Part shown: one piece after another, positions 1 to 7,070 of the stretch
Numbering within the stretch: position 1 is the first letter of the stretch
Layout: each line of letters begins with the position of its first letter
The notes under the pieces: model-generated
Told to the model about the DNA's origin: nothing
The model's database searches: none
Seen by the model: the letters and a program-made list of their open reading frames with translations, nothing else
Program-made: the position numbers and the translations under genes
Assembly (NCBI GenBank): GCA_041655595.1
Contig: JBBAFB010000102.1
Span: forward strand, 1 to 7,790
Length of the DNA: 7,790 nucleotides
Direction: 5' to 3'
DNA from: JBBAFB01 sp041655595
Lineage (GTDB): Bacteria > Bacillota > DULZ01

Positions 1-941
1 GGCCTTTGACCTATACCGAGGTTTTTGGGAGAAGCTTGGTAGAATTGGCCGGAGTTAATGAGAAAATTGTTGGTATTACGGCCGCAATGCCTGATGGTAC
101 CGGCCTTAAATACTTAGCTAAGGCTTTCCCTGATAGGTTTTTTGATGTGGGTATAGCTGAACAGCATGCGGTTACCCTGGCTGCGGGTTTAGCTTGTAGG
201 GGATATCGGCCGGTGGTAGCAATTTACTCCACCTTTTTGCAAAGGGCTTATGATCAACTTATTCACGATGTTTGCTTGCAAAATTTGCCCGTTCTTTTCG
301 CAATTGATAGGGCAGGTCTGGTAGGAGAAGATGGGGAAACTCATCATGGGGTATTTGATATTTCTTTTTTACGTCCAATTCCTAATTTGGTAATCATGTC
401 ACCTAAAGATGAATTAGAGTTGAAGCAAATGCTGCTTACCGCGCTCGAACACCCGGGACCTGTAGCAATACGCTATCCAAGGGGTAGGGGAAGAGGTGTT
501 GAAACAAAAGGGGAGGTTGAGGCACTGCCACTGGGACAAGCCCAGTTGATTGAAACAGGGGAAGACATTTTGATTATTGCGATAGGGAGCATGGTCTATG
601 AAGCAGCAAAAGCAGCCACAATGTTGAAAAAAGACGCCATTAACTGCCAAGTGATCAATGCTAGATTCATTAAACCTTTGGATGAAAAATTTTTATTGGC
701 TAGTATTTTAAAAATAAATAACGTGGTAACTGTGGAAGAACAAGTCCTATCTGCCGGCTTCGGTAGTGCGGTAAGGGAGCTCATAGGTAAACACGGGTTA
801 AATAATATAAATTTGTTAAGCTTGGGGTTGCCTGATAGCTTTGTTCCTCATGGTGAATCAAATTTGCTGCGCGAAAATTTCGGGTTAACTGCTTCAAAAA
901 TAGTGCAGGTTATTAAAAAACATTATTATCAGGCTGAATGA
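1..941 (+). CDS. dxs: 1-deoxy-D-xylulose-5-phosphate synthase, C-terminal part (5' end outside window)
   Basis: DXS condenses pyruvate and glyceraldehyde 3-phosphate, using thiamine diphosphate, to make DXP, the first intermediate of the MEP isoprenoid pathway and a precursor of thiamine and pyridoxal. The frame is open to the left edge, so the TTG at position 6 is an internal Leu codon, not a start. Counting from that codon, the visible part covers the pyrimidine-binding transketolase domain (about 1-165) and the C-terminal transketolase domain (about 185-300). The motif DVGIAEQHAVT holds the conserved catalytic Glu (residue 52), and DRAGLVGEDGETHHG (101-115) is a family hallmark. About 313 codons are present out of roughly 620-640 usual for the family; the missing N-terminal half carries the ThDP-diphosphate site. 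The reading frame is intact to TGA at 939-941. A terminator follows 14 bp later, so transcription from upstream mostly ends here. Confidence 0.97.
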   Translation, partial: PLTYTEVFGRSLVELAGVNEKIVGITAAMPDGTGLKYLAKAFPDRFFDVGIAEQHAVTLAAGLACRGYRPVVAIYSTFLQRAYDQLIHDVCLQNLPVLFAIDRAGLVGEDGETHHGVFDISFLRPIPNLVIMSPKDELELKQMLLTALEHPGPVAIRYPRGRGRGVETKGEVEALPLGQAQLIETGEDILIIAIGSMVYEAAKAATMLKKDAINCQVINARFIKPLDEKFLLASILKINNVVTVEEQVLSAGFGSAVRELIGKHGLNNINLLSLGLPDSFVPHGESNLLRENFGLTASKIVQVIKKHYYQAE

Positions 942-955
942 ATTTTGAGCAGTTT

Positions 956-990
956 AAGACCAAATGGTTAAGATTCCATTTGGTCTTTTT
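956..990 (+). terminator. Rho-independent terminator after dxs
   Basis: A perfect 12-bp stem (956-967 paired with 976-987, core GACCAAATGG / CCATTTGGTC) with an 8-nt loop is followed directly by a run of T ending at 990. It lies 14 bp after the dxs stop codon and separates dxs from the tlyA group. Confidence 0.93.
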
Positions 991-998
991 AGTTGAAA

Positions 999-1027
999 TT
1001 GAATGAGTTATTTAAATGGCATATACT
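999..1027 (+). promoter_or_regulatory. Candidate sigma-A promoter for the tlyA-recN group
   Basis: TTGAAT (999-1004, 4 of 6 consensus) and TATACT (1022-1027, 5 of 6) are separated by exactly 17 bp. The site lies just after the dxs terminator and before tlyA. Transcription would start near 1034, leaving a leader of about 20 nt that still holds the tlyA ribosome-binding site. This is a consensus match read by eye, without experimental support. Confidence 0.55.
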
Positions 1028-1041
1028 AAAACTACAGAGGT

Positions 1042-1047
1042 AGGTGG
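1042..1047 (+). promoter_or_regulatory. Ribosome-binding site that decides the tlyA start
   Basis: AGGTGG lies 5 nt before TTG 1053. A competing AGAGG (1036-1040) would serve GTG 1047 with a 6-nt spacer or GTG 1044 with only 3. The family's usual N-terminus (Met-x-Lys-x-Arg-Leu-Asp) favours TTG 1053. Confidence 0.5.
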
Positions 1048-1052
1048 TGACT

Positions 1053-1874
1053 TTGACCAAAAAACGTTTGGACCTTGTTTTAGTGGAGAAAGGTTATTTT
1101 GGGAGCAGACAGGCCGCTCAAGCTGCGATTATGTCAGGAAGAATTTTAGTTGGGGGAAAAAAGGTAGACAAATCAGGAGAGCAAATAGCAACGGATTCGG
1201 AATTAATAATAATCGGGGAAGATTTACCCTTTGTCAGCAGAGGGGGTTTAAAGTTAGCAAAGGCATTAAAGGTTTTTCCCATTGATTTAACGGGTAAAAT
1301 AGTTTTAGATGCCGGTGCTTCCACCGGGGGTTTTACCGATTGTGCATTGCAGCATAATGCTTCCAAGGTAATTGCAGTTGATGTCGGTTATGGCCAACTA
1401 GCTTGGAAGCTACGCCAAGACCCTCGTGTAAAAGTTTTTGAGAGGAAAAATATTCGTTATTTGACACCGGCTGACTTAGATGATATTAGGGTGGATGTAG
1501 CGGTGGCAGATCTTTCTTTTATTTCCTTAAAATTAATATTGCCCAATTTAATTGAATTGGCTAAAAACACAGGGGATATTATTTTACTGATCAAGCCTCA
1601 ATTTGAGGCGGGGAAGGACAAGGTCGGAAGGAAGGGTGTAGTCAAAGATCCCAAGTTACATCAGGAGATTATTTCGGAAATAATAAGTTTCAGCCAAAAT
1701 CATAATCTTCGCGTTGGAGGGCTGGATTATTCACCTATTAAGGGCCCCCGGGGAAATATTGAGTATTTATTATGGTTGTCAAAGGAAGAAAGGCCGTCAG
1801 GATTCATTAAAAACGATGAAATTAACAAATTAATACTGGAGGTGGTGAGTGCGGCTCATAAAACCTTGGCTTGA
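1053..1874 (+). CDS. tlyA: TlyA-family rRNA 2'-O-methyltransferase
   Basis: TlyA proteins methylate ribose 2'-OH groups; in Mycobacterium tuberculosis the targets are C1409 of 16S and C1920 of 23S rRNA, and loss gives capreomycin resistance. The older label 'hemolysin A' is probably misleading here. With TTG 1053 as start the protein has 273 residues, normal for the family. An N-terminal S4 RNA-binding domain (about 3-62, opening KKRLDLVLVEKG) is followed by a linker with SRGGLKL and an FtsJ-like Rossmann methyltransferase domain (about 68-245). The SAM motif is LDAGASTGGFTDC, and IKPQFEAG follows. The catalytic K-D-K-E set described for M. tuberculosis TlyA (K69, D154, K182, E238) lines up with K67, D153, K181 and E237. 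Upstream GTG codons at 1044 and 1047 would add three or two residues. It is the first gene after the candidate promoter; nadK follows after 71 bp. Substrate specificity is inferred from the family. Confidence 0.94.
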   Translation: MTKKRLDLVLVEKGYFGSRQAAQAAIMSGRILVGGKKVDKSGEQIATDSELIIIGEDLPFVSRGGLKLAKALKVFPIDLTGKIVLDAGASTGGFTDCALQHNASKVIAVDVGYGQLAWKLRQDPRVKVFERKNIRYLTPADLDDIRVDVAVADLSFISLKLILPNLIELAKNTGDIILLIKPQFEAGKDKVGRKGVVKDPKLHQEIISEIISFSQNHNLRVGGLDYSPIKGPRGNIEYLLWLSKEERPSGFIKNDEINKLILEVVSAAHKTLA

Positions 1875-1945
1875 TTATGCAGGAAATATTGGGTGTAAGT
1901 AGAATAATTATGTAACGGAAAATGTATTCTTAAAAGGCGGTTTGA

Positions 1946-2791
1946 ATGGTGAAAATAGGTATAATAATAAATCCTAACAAGACAAAAGCCCAATGGGTAG
2001 CAAGCGAGGTAAAGAATTGGGCGGAAAAGAACGGCATCCAAATAGTATTAATGCAAGCAGCAAATGAGTTGTCTTTGAAGGAGGAGTTACGTCTTAACTA
2101 CGTATTGGTTTTAGGCGGCGATGGGACTTTATTGCAGGCCGCCAGAAAATTAGCCCCCTTGGGCGTACCCATTTTGGGTATTAACCTTGGCAACCTAGGG
2201 TTTTTAACGGCTATTGAACTGTCTGAATTGCAAGAGGGCTTAAGGGCCTTGGCAAATAATGAAGTTGATATAGAAGAAAGAATGATGCTAGAAGCCAGAG
2301 TGATAAGGAATAATTTAAAGACAGATCAGTTTTTGGCTTTAAATGATGTTGTTATTTCTAAGGGTTCATTTGCAAGAATGATTAGAATAGGCATGAAGGT
2401 GTCAAATCAGGTGGTGGGAACGCTGCCCTGTGACGGGTTAATTGTTTCTTCACCGACAGGCTCTACCGCTTATTGCCTATCGGCCGGTGGCCCCATTGTC
2501 AGTCCTGAATTGGAAGCGATGATTTTAACCCCCATTTGCCCTCATAATTTATATTCAAGGCCAATTGTTGTTTCTCCAACTGAGGTGGTGCAGATTCACC
2601 TGGTGACTCAAGGTGTGGAAGCTATGCTTACTGTGGATGGTCAGCATGGCATTCATTTAGGAAATGAAGATGTAGTAGAAGTAAAAAGGTCTAAATTCCG
2701 GGTGAGACTAATTCAATTAAAGGGGCGGAACTTTTTTGAAATTCTTAGATACAAAATGCAGGAAGGGTCATCCGGGGATAACTTTATATAA
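1946..2791 (+). CDS. nadK: NAD kinase
   Basis: Cytoplasmic enzyme that phosphorylates NAD to NADP using ATP or polyphosphate, the only de novo source of NADP(H). The 281-residue product matches the usual bacterial length. The N-terminal alpha/beta domain starts with KIGIIINPNK and carries the signature GGDGTLL (57-63), whose Asp is catalytic. The C-terminal domain has ALNDVVI (131-137), a variant of the NE/ND motif that binds the nicotinamide ribose, and DGLIVSSPTGSTAY (163-176), the conserved NAD-binding segment. ATG 1946 follows AAAGGCGG (1933-1940) with a 5-nt spacer; GTG 1949 is a less likely alternative. The last 56 bp overlap the proposed start of the next gene in another frame, which suggests translational coupling. 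In Bacillus subtilis nadK is not found between tlyA and ahrC; placement here is typical of many Clostridia (from memory). Confidence 0.96.
   Translation: MVKIGIIINPNKTKAQWVASEVKNWAEKNGIQIVLMQAANELSLKEELRLNYVLVLGGDGTLLQAARKLAPLGVPILGINLGNLGFLTAIELSELQEGLRALANNEVDIEERMMLEARVIRNNLKTDQFLALNDVVISKGSFARMIRIGMKVSNQVVGTLPCDGLIVSSPTGSTAYCLSAGGPIVSPELEAMILTPICPHNLYSRPIVVSPTEVVQIHLVTQGVEAMLTVDGQHGIHLGNEDVVEVKRSKFRVRLIQLKGRNFFEILRYKMQEGSSGDNFI
2721..2728 (+). promoter_or_regulatory. Ribosome-binding site inside nadK supporting the mnmM TTG start
   Basis: AGGGGCGG lies 7 nt before TTG 2736 and is embedded in nadK codons for Lys-Gly-Arg. It is the best Shine-Dalgarno-like site available for the next gene. 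The alternative GTG 2805 has no convincing site in front. Confidence 0.4.
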
Positions 2792-3350
2792 AGATTCGGT
2801 TGGGGTGTCCCACCAATGGTTGGACCGGGTTGTAACAGAGGGTATGGTTGTGATAGATGCCACAGCAGGTAATGGCCATGATACCGAATTTTTGGCTACC
2901 AGGGTAGGGAACAAGGGTAAGGTCTACGCTTTTGATATACAAGCGGCTGCAATAGTAGCGACAAAGAAAAGGTTGGAGAAAGCAGGATTGACGGATAGAG
3001 TCAACTTAATCTATGCAGGACATGAAAATTTAAAAAAATTTGTAGCTTGCCCCATAAATGCAATGGTTTTCAACTTGGGATATTTACCGGGAAGCAATAA
3101 GCAGGTAGTCACCCGGGCAGCAACAACTTTGAGTGCCCTACAAGCCGGTATGCACTTGCTTACGCTCGGCGGATTAATTGTTTTAACCGTTTATATTGGA
3201 CATCCGGGGGGCAAAGAGGAATGGCTGGAGTTAGAAGAATATTTAAAAAGCTTACCCCGGGGGCTTTGGAATGTGGTAATGTTAAGCTTTTTGAATAGAC
3301 ATGCCAAAACTTCTTTTACTGTTTCTGTTCAACGAGTTGGCCAAGATTAA
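2736..3350 (+). CDS. mnmM: YtqB/MnmM-like SAM-dependent tRNA methyltransferase (rRNA_methylase family PF06962)
   Basis: A class I SAM-dependent methyltransferase. The B. subtilis and S. aureus family members (YtqB, renamed MnmM) methylate 5-aminomethyl-2-thiouridine at the tRNA wobble position; older databases call the family 'putative rRNA methylase'. Visible motifs are the SAM-binding DATAGNGHDTEFLA (41-54), the acidic ribose-binding end of strand 2 (AFDIQ, Asp67), NLGYLPG (113-119) and YIGHPGGKEE (153-162), the last two characteristic of this family. The TTG 2736 start gives 204 residues and overlaps nadK by 56 bp. GTG 2805 would give 181 residues with 17 before the DAT motif, shorter than relatives usually have, so the true N-terminus is uncertain. 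The gene lies 14 bp before argR, so co-transcription is very likely. The family call is strong; the exact tRNA substrate is inferred from homology. Confidence 0.88.
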   Translation: MKFLDTKCRKGHPGITLYKDSVGVSHQWLDRVVTEGMVVIDATAGNGHDTEFLATRVGNKGKVYAFDIQAAAIVATKKRLEKAGLTDRVNLIYAGHENLKKFVACPINAMVFNLGYLPGSNKQVVTRAATTLSALQAGMHLLTLGGLIVLTVYIGHPGGKEEWLELEEYLKSLPRGLWNVVMLSFLNRHAKTSFTVSVQRVGQD

Positions 3351-3364
3351 GGCGGTGGGAAAAT

Positions 3365-3817
3365 TTGAAGGTAAAAAGACAAAAAAAAATCGTAGAAATC
3401 ATTACAAATCAAATTATAAGTACTCAAGAAGAGTTGGCACGGGAGCTTAGAAAAGAAGGCTTTAATATTACTCAAGCTACAGTTTCACGGGATATTAAAG
3501 AACTGGGGCTTTTTAAGCTTAGTTACGATGACCACAGTTACCGCTATGCATTACCTCCAGACAGCACAAATCTCAGTCCAATTTCAAGGCTTAGAAAGGT
3601 TTTTAGAGATTCGGTAGTTAAGATAGATTATAGTGAAAACATCATAGTTATCCGTACTCTTGTGGGCAACGCTCATGCCGTGGCCGCCTGTCTGGATTAT
3701 TTAGATAACCGGGAAATCCTTGGAACGGTTGCGGGGGATGACACTATTTTCGTGGTTATTAAACCAAAAACAGCCGTAGAAAAAATATGCAGCATTTTAA
3801 ACGGCTTATTGGCTTAG
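3365..3817 (+). CDS. argR: Arginine repressor ArgR/AhrC
   Basis: Hexameric DNA-binding regulator that senses L-arginine, represses arginine biosynthesis and often activates catabolism. The 150-residue product has the standard length. The N-terminal winged helix-turn-helix (about 1-65) contains the recognition-helix motif QATVSRDIKELGL (37-49) with the conserved Ser-Arg pair. The C-terminal oligomerisation and arginine-binding domain (about 78-150) has GNAHAVAACLD (101-111) and GTVAGDDTIFVV (120-131), whose Asp pair binds arginine. The start is TTG 3365, preceded by AAGGCGGTGG (3349-3358); its MKVKRQKKIVEII opening fits the family. It lies 14 bp after mnmM and 21 bp before recN, as in the ahrC-recN pair of B. 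subtilis. I saw no clear ARG-box operator near it, so autoregulation is not supported. Confidence 0.97.
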   Translation: MKVKRQKKIVEIITNQIISTQEELARELRKEGFNITQATVSRDIKELGLFKLSYDDHSYRYALPPDSTNLSPISRLRKVFRDSVVKIDYSENIIVIRTLVGNAHAVAACLDYLDNREILGTVAGDDTIFVVIKPKTAVEKICSILNGLLA

Positions 3818-3838
3818 GGTTGAAACGGAGGAATCATC

Positions 3839-5518
3839 ATGCTGGAGCAATTAAGAATCGAAAACTTTGCTTTAGTAGATAAAATGGCTATAAACTTTGG
3901 AAATGGGTTTAATGTGATTACAGGGGAAACAGGGGCAGGTAAATCCTTAGTTGTAGAAGCCCTGGGTCTTTTATTGGGGGAAAGGGCTTCCACCCAATTG
4001 ATCCGTTCCGGTTTTGAGAAAGCCTTAGTTGAAGGTTATTTTACTTGGAAACAACCCTCCATAGCAGCAACTTTGGCCTCCTTGGGATTTGACACTGCCG
4101 GCGAGGATGGTATTTTGCTATCAAGAGAGATCTCGCTAACCGGCAAAAATTATTCAAGAATTAACGGAAAAATCGTACCTCTTACCATGTATCAACAACT
4201 TGGTAATGTATTGGTTGAGATTCACGGACAAAATGAACAGCTTAATTTACTCACCCCTGCTAAACAGCTTTTTATGTTGGACAAGGGCGGCGGTGCAGAT
4301 ATCGCTTTGTTAAAAACTAAAATCAGTAATCTTTATCAAGAAATTGCAGCTACAAATAAATTGGTAAAGAAATTTGGCGGGACCAAGGAAGATAGATTAA
4401 AGCAAAAAATCATAATTGAACATCACCTAGAAGAAATAAAAGCAGCCGATTTAAAAGTTGGGGAAGAAGAAGAGTTATTGCAAAAACAAAAACTGTTAGT
4501 TAATTCCGAAAAGCTAATTCAAGGTGTAACTGGTGTATATGAAAAAATTTTTAAAGGCACCAAAGTGCCTTCCGCTTATGATCAACTGGGGGCAGCAATC
4601 AGTGAGTTGGAAAATTTATCCCGATATGATCAAAAGCTAAACTCATATTTAACGATAATTGGAGAATCCTTGTTTCAGTTGGAAGGAGTTAGTCTAGAAT
4701 TACAAGATTACCTCACCGAACTTGAATATGATCCTCAAAAGGCGGAAGAATTAATTCGCAGACAGGATCTCATCGCTAAATTGAAAGGAAAATTTGGTCC
4801 TTCAATAACAGCAATTCTAGCCTACCAGCAGGAAATGGAAGATAAACTTGAAGAAATGGCTGAACAAGATAGTATGCTTTTGGAGCTACAAAACAAAATA
4901 AATGCTTTGGAAAAAGAATATTTTAAGTTAGCAAGTGAATTATCAGTTCAAAGAAAGCAATTAGCACAAAAATTAGAAAAAAAAATGCAATCATCCCTTC
5001 AGGAATTGGATATGGATGCTGTACAGTTTACCTGCAAGCTAACACAAAAGAGCAAGCCGGATGTTAATGGCCAAGATGAGATGGAATTTTTTATAAGCCC
5101 TAATTTGGGAGAACCCTTAAAGCCTTTGGCAAAAATAGCTTCCGGCGGTGAAATGGCTAGAATCATGCTTGCCTTGGAAGCAATTTTGGCGGATGTGGAG
5201 GAAATTGAAAGCATTGTTTTTGACGAAGCCGATTCGGGAATTGGAGGCAGGACCTCGCTGAAAGTGGGGAAGAAGTTAGCGCAAATTGCTAAGAATAGGC
5301 AAGTAATTTGTATAACCCACTCACCCCAAATTGCCAGTTTTGCTGACTTCCACATCACACTTCAAAAAAAGGAATTGGGAGGTCGTACAATTACCGAGGC
5401 GAATAATTTACTTGGAGAAGAAAAGATAGTTGATATTGCTCGGATGTTAGGTGGCAGCAGTCAAAATATTTCAGCTATGGAGCATGCCCGACAATTAATA
5501 TCAGCCAATAGAAAATAA
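3839..5518 (+). CDS. recN: DNA repair protein RecN (SMC-like ATPase)
   Basis: RecN is a cytoplasmic SMC-family ATPase that gathers at double-strand breaks and helps RecA-dependent repair; in Bacillus it is an early responder to breaks. The 559-residue length is typical. The N-terminal half of the ATPase head has MLEQLRIENFALVD and the Walker A motif GETGAGKS (29-36), then a Q-loop-like region with EIHGQNEQLNLL. The central part, about residues 155-390, is rich in Lys, Glu, Leu and Gln, as expected for the antiparallel coiled-coil arm. The C-terminal half-head has the ABC signature SGGE (435-438), Walker B ending IVFDEAD (459-465) and the switch His in THSPQIA (His494). All ATPase motifs are intact. 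ATG 3839 has an excellent ribosome-binding site, GGAGG at 3827-3831 with a 7-nt spacer. A terminator 17 bp after the stop ends the operon. Confidence 0.98.
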   Translation: MLEQLRIENFALVDKMAINFGNGFNVITGETGAGKSLVVEALGLLLGERASTQLIRSGFEKALVEGYFTWKQPSIAATLASLGFDTAGEDGILLSREISLTGKNYSRINGKIVPLTMYQQLGNVLVEIHGQNEQLNLLTPAKQLFMLDKGGGADIALLKTKISNLYQEIAATNKLVKKFGGTKEDRLKQKIIIEHHLEEIKAADLKVGEEEELLQKQKLLVNSEKLIQGVTGVYEKIFKGTKVPSAYDQLGAAISELENLSRYDQKLNSYLTIIGESLFQLEGVSLELQDYLTELEYDPQKAEELIRRQDLIAKLKGKFGPSITAILAYQQEMEDKLEEMAEQDSMLLELQNKINALEKEYFKLASELSVQRKQLAQKLEKKMQSSLQELDMDAVQFTCKLTQKSKPDVNGQDEMEFFISPNLGEPLKPLAKIASGGEMARIMLALEAILADVEEIESIVFDEADSGIGGRTSLKVGKKLAQIAKNRQVICITHSPQIASFADFHITLQKKELGGRTITEANNLLGEEKIVDIARMLGGSSQNISAMEHARQLISANRK

Positions 5519-5535
5519 ATATTTGGATTTACATT

Positions 5536-5561
5536 AAAAATGTGCTAAGGCACATTTTTTT
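5536..5561 (+). terminator. Rho-independent terminator after recN
   Basis: A 10-bp stem (5536-5545 with 5550-5559, core ATGTGC / GCACAT) and a 4-nt loop TAAG continue into a T-run to 5561. The A-run on the left arm means it could also work on the opposite strand. It closes the tlyA-recN group. Confidence 0.85.
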
Positions 5562-5752
5562 CATTTAATTTCTAATTATTACTGTTAAAAGGTTATCGTT
5601 ATTTGGGATGTTTTTATGATTATAAAAAAAACTTGTCGGGAGAATTTAAGAAGGACAAAATCATTTATAAAGAAACGATAAAAAAAATTTTTGTAAAAAT
5701 AGTAAAGGAGGGACCTAAATAGTCTTCAAAAAATTTGAGAGGCGTGATAAAA
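5562..5752 (+). other. A+T-rich spacer between recN terminator and spoIVB; forespore promoter expected
   Basis: No gene is visible here. Since spoIVB of B. subtilis is transcribed by sigma-F and sigma-G in the forespore and a terminator lies just upstream, a sporulation promoter should be in this stretch. The best partial match is GGACAAAAT (5653-5661), which fits the sigma-F -10 pattern GGnnAnAnT, but no acceptable -35 element lies 15-16 bp upstream. TTATA (5620-5624) before GGAGAATTTA (5639-5648) is a second weak pair. Neither is strong enough for a promoter call. Confidence 0.25.
5704..5713 (+). promoter_or_regulatory. Strong Shine-Dalgarno sequence without a normal start codon behind it
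   Basis: AAAGGAGGGA is the best ribosome-binding match in this spacer, yet no ATG, GTG or TTG lies 5-12 nt downstream. At 5 nt distance (5719) there is an ATA codon opening a 14-codon frame that stops at 5761-5763, out of frame with spoIVB and overlapping its first codons. The spoIVB frame has an in-frame TAG at 5720-5722, so this site cannot serve a longer SpoIVB. Confidence 0.5.
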
Positions 5753-7069
5753 TTGACAAATAATCGCTCTATCATAGGTTTAGTATTAGCAGCTCTTGTA
5801 ATTTTAATCAGTTTTACGCCACAAATCCGGTTTTTTTATACTTTGCCAAATTCGGTAAAATTAGGTGTTGGTGATACCCTTAACTTAGAATTCAAATTGC
5901 CTATGGGTTTTGATAATAAAATTGTATTAGAATATGTACCACCGGTTCAACAGACTACAAATTCTGTTAAAGCTTCCGGTACAATTATCAACTTTGCTTC
6001 GCCTGTAGTAGTGACAACTCCCGGGGAAGCAAATATAAAATTAAAACTGTTCGGGATTATACCTATTAAAAACATTGAACTCAATGTTTTACCGCGTACC
6101 AAATTAATTCCCGGGGGTCATGCCATTGGCATCCTGTTGAAAACTGATGGCATAATAGTGGTAGGTTATTCACCCATAGAAGATCAAAATGGTTTAATTT
6201 GTTCTCCTGCGCAAACAGCGGGAATTGAAGTGGGGGACATAATTCAATCTATAGAGGGAATAGCCTTAACCTCAGATGAAAACACCTCCGCATTAATTGA
6301 AAAGTTTGCTAAAAAAGGAAAACCGTTAAATTTAAAAATTAAAAGAGGCAATAACAAATTAAATATAAAGGTAAATCCTGTTTATTGTAAAAATACGAAT
6401 AAATACAGAATTGGTCTTTATATAAGAGATAGTACAGCAGGTGTCGGAACTTTAACCTTTTTTGATCCCGAAAGTCTTGCCTATGGCGCTTTAGGGCACG
6501 TGATTAATGATATAGATATTAATATGCAAATAGCAAAAGGTGAAGGTAAAATTATTGACGCTAGAATTAAGGGTATCCAACAAGCTATTAAGGGACAACC
6601 GGGGGAAAAGATTGGTTCATTCCAAAGCAATCAAGGATTTTTTGGGGATATTCACAAAAATACAAACTATGGGATTTTTGGTATATTGAACTTTAATTTA
6701 ATTAATAAATTTTATCAAAGTCCGATTCCGGTTGCCTTTTCAGAGGAAGTAGTAATCGGTCCGGCAACAATCTTGACTGTTATTGAAGAAAATGAAATAG
6801 AAGAATTTGATATCGAAATAATAAAAACCAATGTTTTGAAAGGGACAAATTCAAGAAATCTCATGATTAAAATAACAGACCCGAAGCTGTTGGAGCTAAC
6901 AGGCGGTATTATTCAGGGAATGAGCGGCAGCCCTATCATTCAAAATGGGTTGCTGATAGGGGCGGTGACTCATGTTTTAGTTAATGATCCAACAAAGGGA
7001 TATGGTGTTTTGGCTGAAACAATGTTATCGGAGGCAGATTTCTTTTATGAAGAAAAAGGAGCTGCTTAA
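5753..7069 (+). CDS. spoIVB: SpoIVB, stage IV sporulation serine peptidase (S55, PDZ domain)
   Basis: SpoIVB is made in the forespore, is secreted into the intermembrane space and cleaves SpoIVFA (and SpoIIQ) so that SpoIVFB can process pro-sigma-K in the mother cell. With TTG 5753 as start there are 438 residues. A single N-terminal membrane segment (about 7-24, IIGLVLAALVILISF) anchors or exports it. A PDZ domain spans about 122-205, including AGIEVGDIIQSIEG. The S55 catalytic domain follows. By alignment to B. subtilis H236, D363 and S378, the triad is H249 (GALGHVI), D376 (ITDPKLL) and S391 (QGMSGSPI); the spacings of 142 and 15 residues are identical in both. TTG 5753 has GAGAGG 10 nt upstream; TTG 5735, six codons earlier, has no ribosome-binding site. 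Terminators flank the gene, so it is probably transcribed alone during sporulation. Confidence 0.96.
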   Translation: MTNNRSIIGLVLAALVILISFTPQIRFFYTLPNSVKLGVGDTLNLEFKLPMGFDNKIVLEYVPPVQQTTNSVKASGTIINFASPVVVTTPGEANIKLKLFGIIPIKNIELNVLPRTKLIPGGHAIGILLKTDGIIVVGYSPIEDQNGLICSPAQTAGIEVGDIIQSIEGIALTSDENTSALIEKFAKKGKPLNLKIKRGNNKLNIKVNPVYCKNTNKYRIGLYIRDSTAGVGTLTFFDPESLAYGALGHVINDIDINMQIAKGEGKIIDARIKGIQQAIKGQPGEKIGSFQSNQGFFGDIHKNTNYGIFGILNFNLINKFYQSPIPVAFSEEVVIGPATILTVIEENEIEEFDIEIIKTNVLKGTNSRNLMIKITDPKLLELTGGIIQGMSGSPIIQNGLLIGAVTHVLVNDPTKGYGVLAETMLSEADFFYEEKGAA

Positions 7070-7070
7070 A

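Noticed and set aside
414..784. Two antisense frames within dxs
   Set aside because: Both are short shadows of the conserved dxs coding frame, with no independent support.
1016..1285. 89-codon + strand frame overlapping the 5' part of tlyA
   Set aside because: Its start lies within the candidate promoter, it has no ribosome-binding site, and the product has no recognisable motif while the overlapping tlyA frame matches its family throughout.
1875..1945. Possible internal promoter in the 71-bp tlyA-nadK gap (TAGAAT at 1900-1905)
   Set aside because: No -35-like hexamer at 16-18 bp and no extended -10, so chance A+T richness is the simpler explanation.
1856..2041. 61-codon antisense frame spanning the tlyA-nadK gap
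   Set aside because: No family resemblance and no upstream signals; it overlaps the conserved nadK N-terminus.
3341..3365. ArgR operator (ARG box) in front of argR
   Set aside because: The 14-bp gap after mnmM contains only the ribosome-binding site; no palindromic TGAAT/ATTCA pair is present.
4999..5358. 119-codon antisense frame within recN
   Set aside because: It mirrors the highly conserved RecN C-terminal ATPase region; no promoter or ribosome-binding site was seen, and the protein resembles no family I know.
5635..5641. TGTCGGG resembling a 0A box upstream of spoIVB
   Set aside because: Only the first five of seven bases fit the TGTCGAA consensus (two mismatches), and spoIVB is not expected to be a direct Spo0A target.
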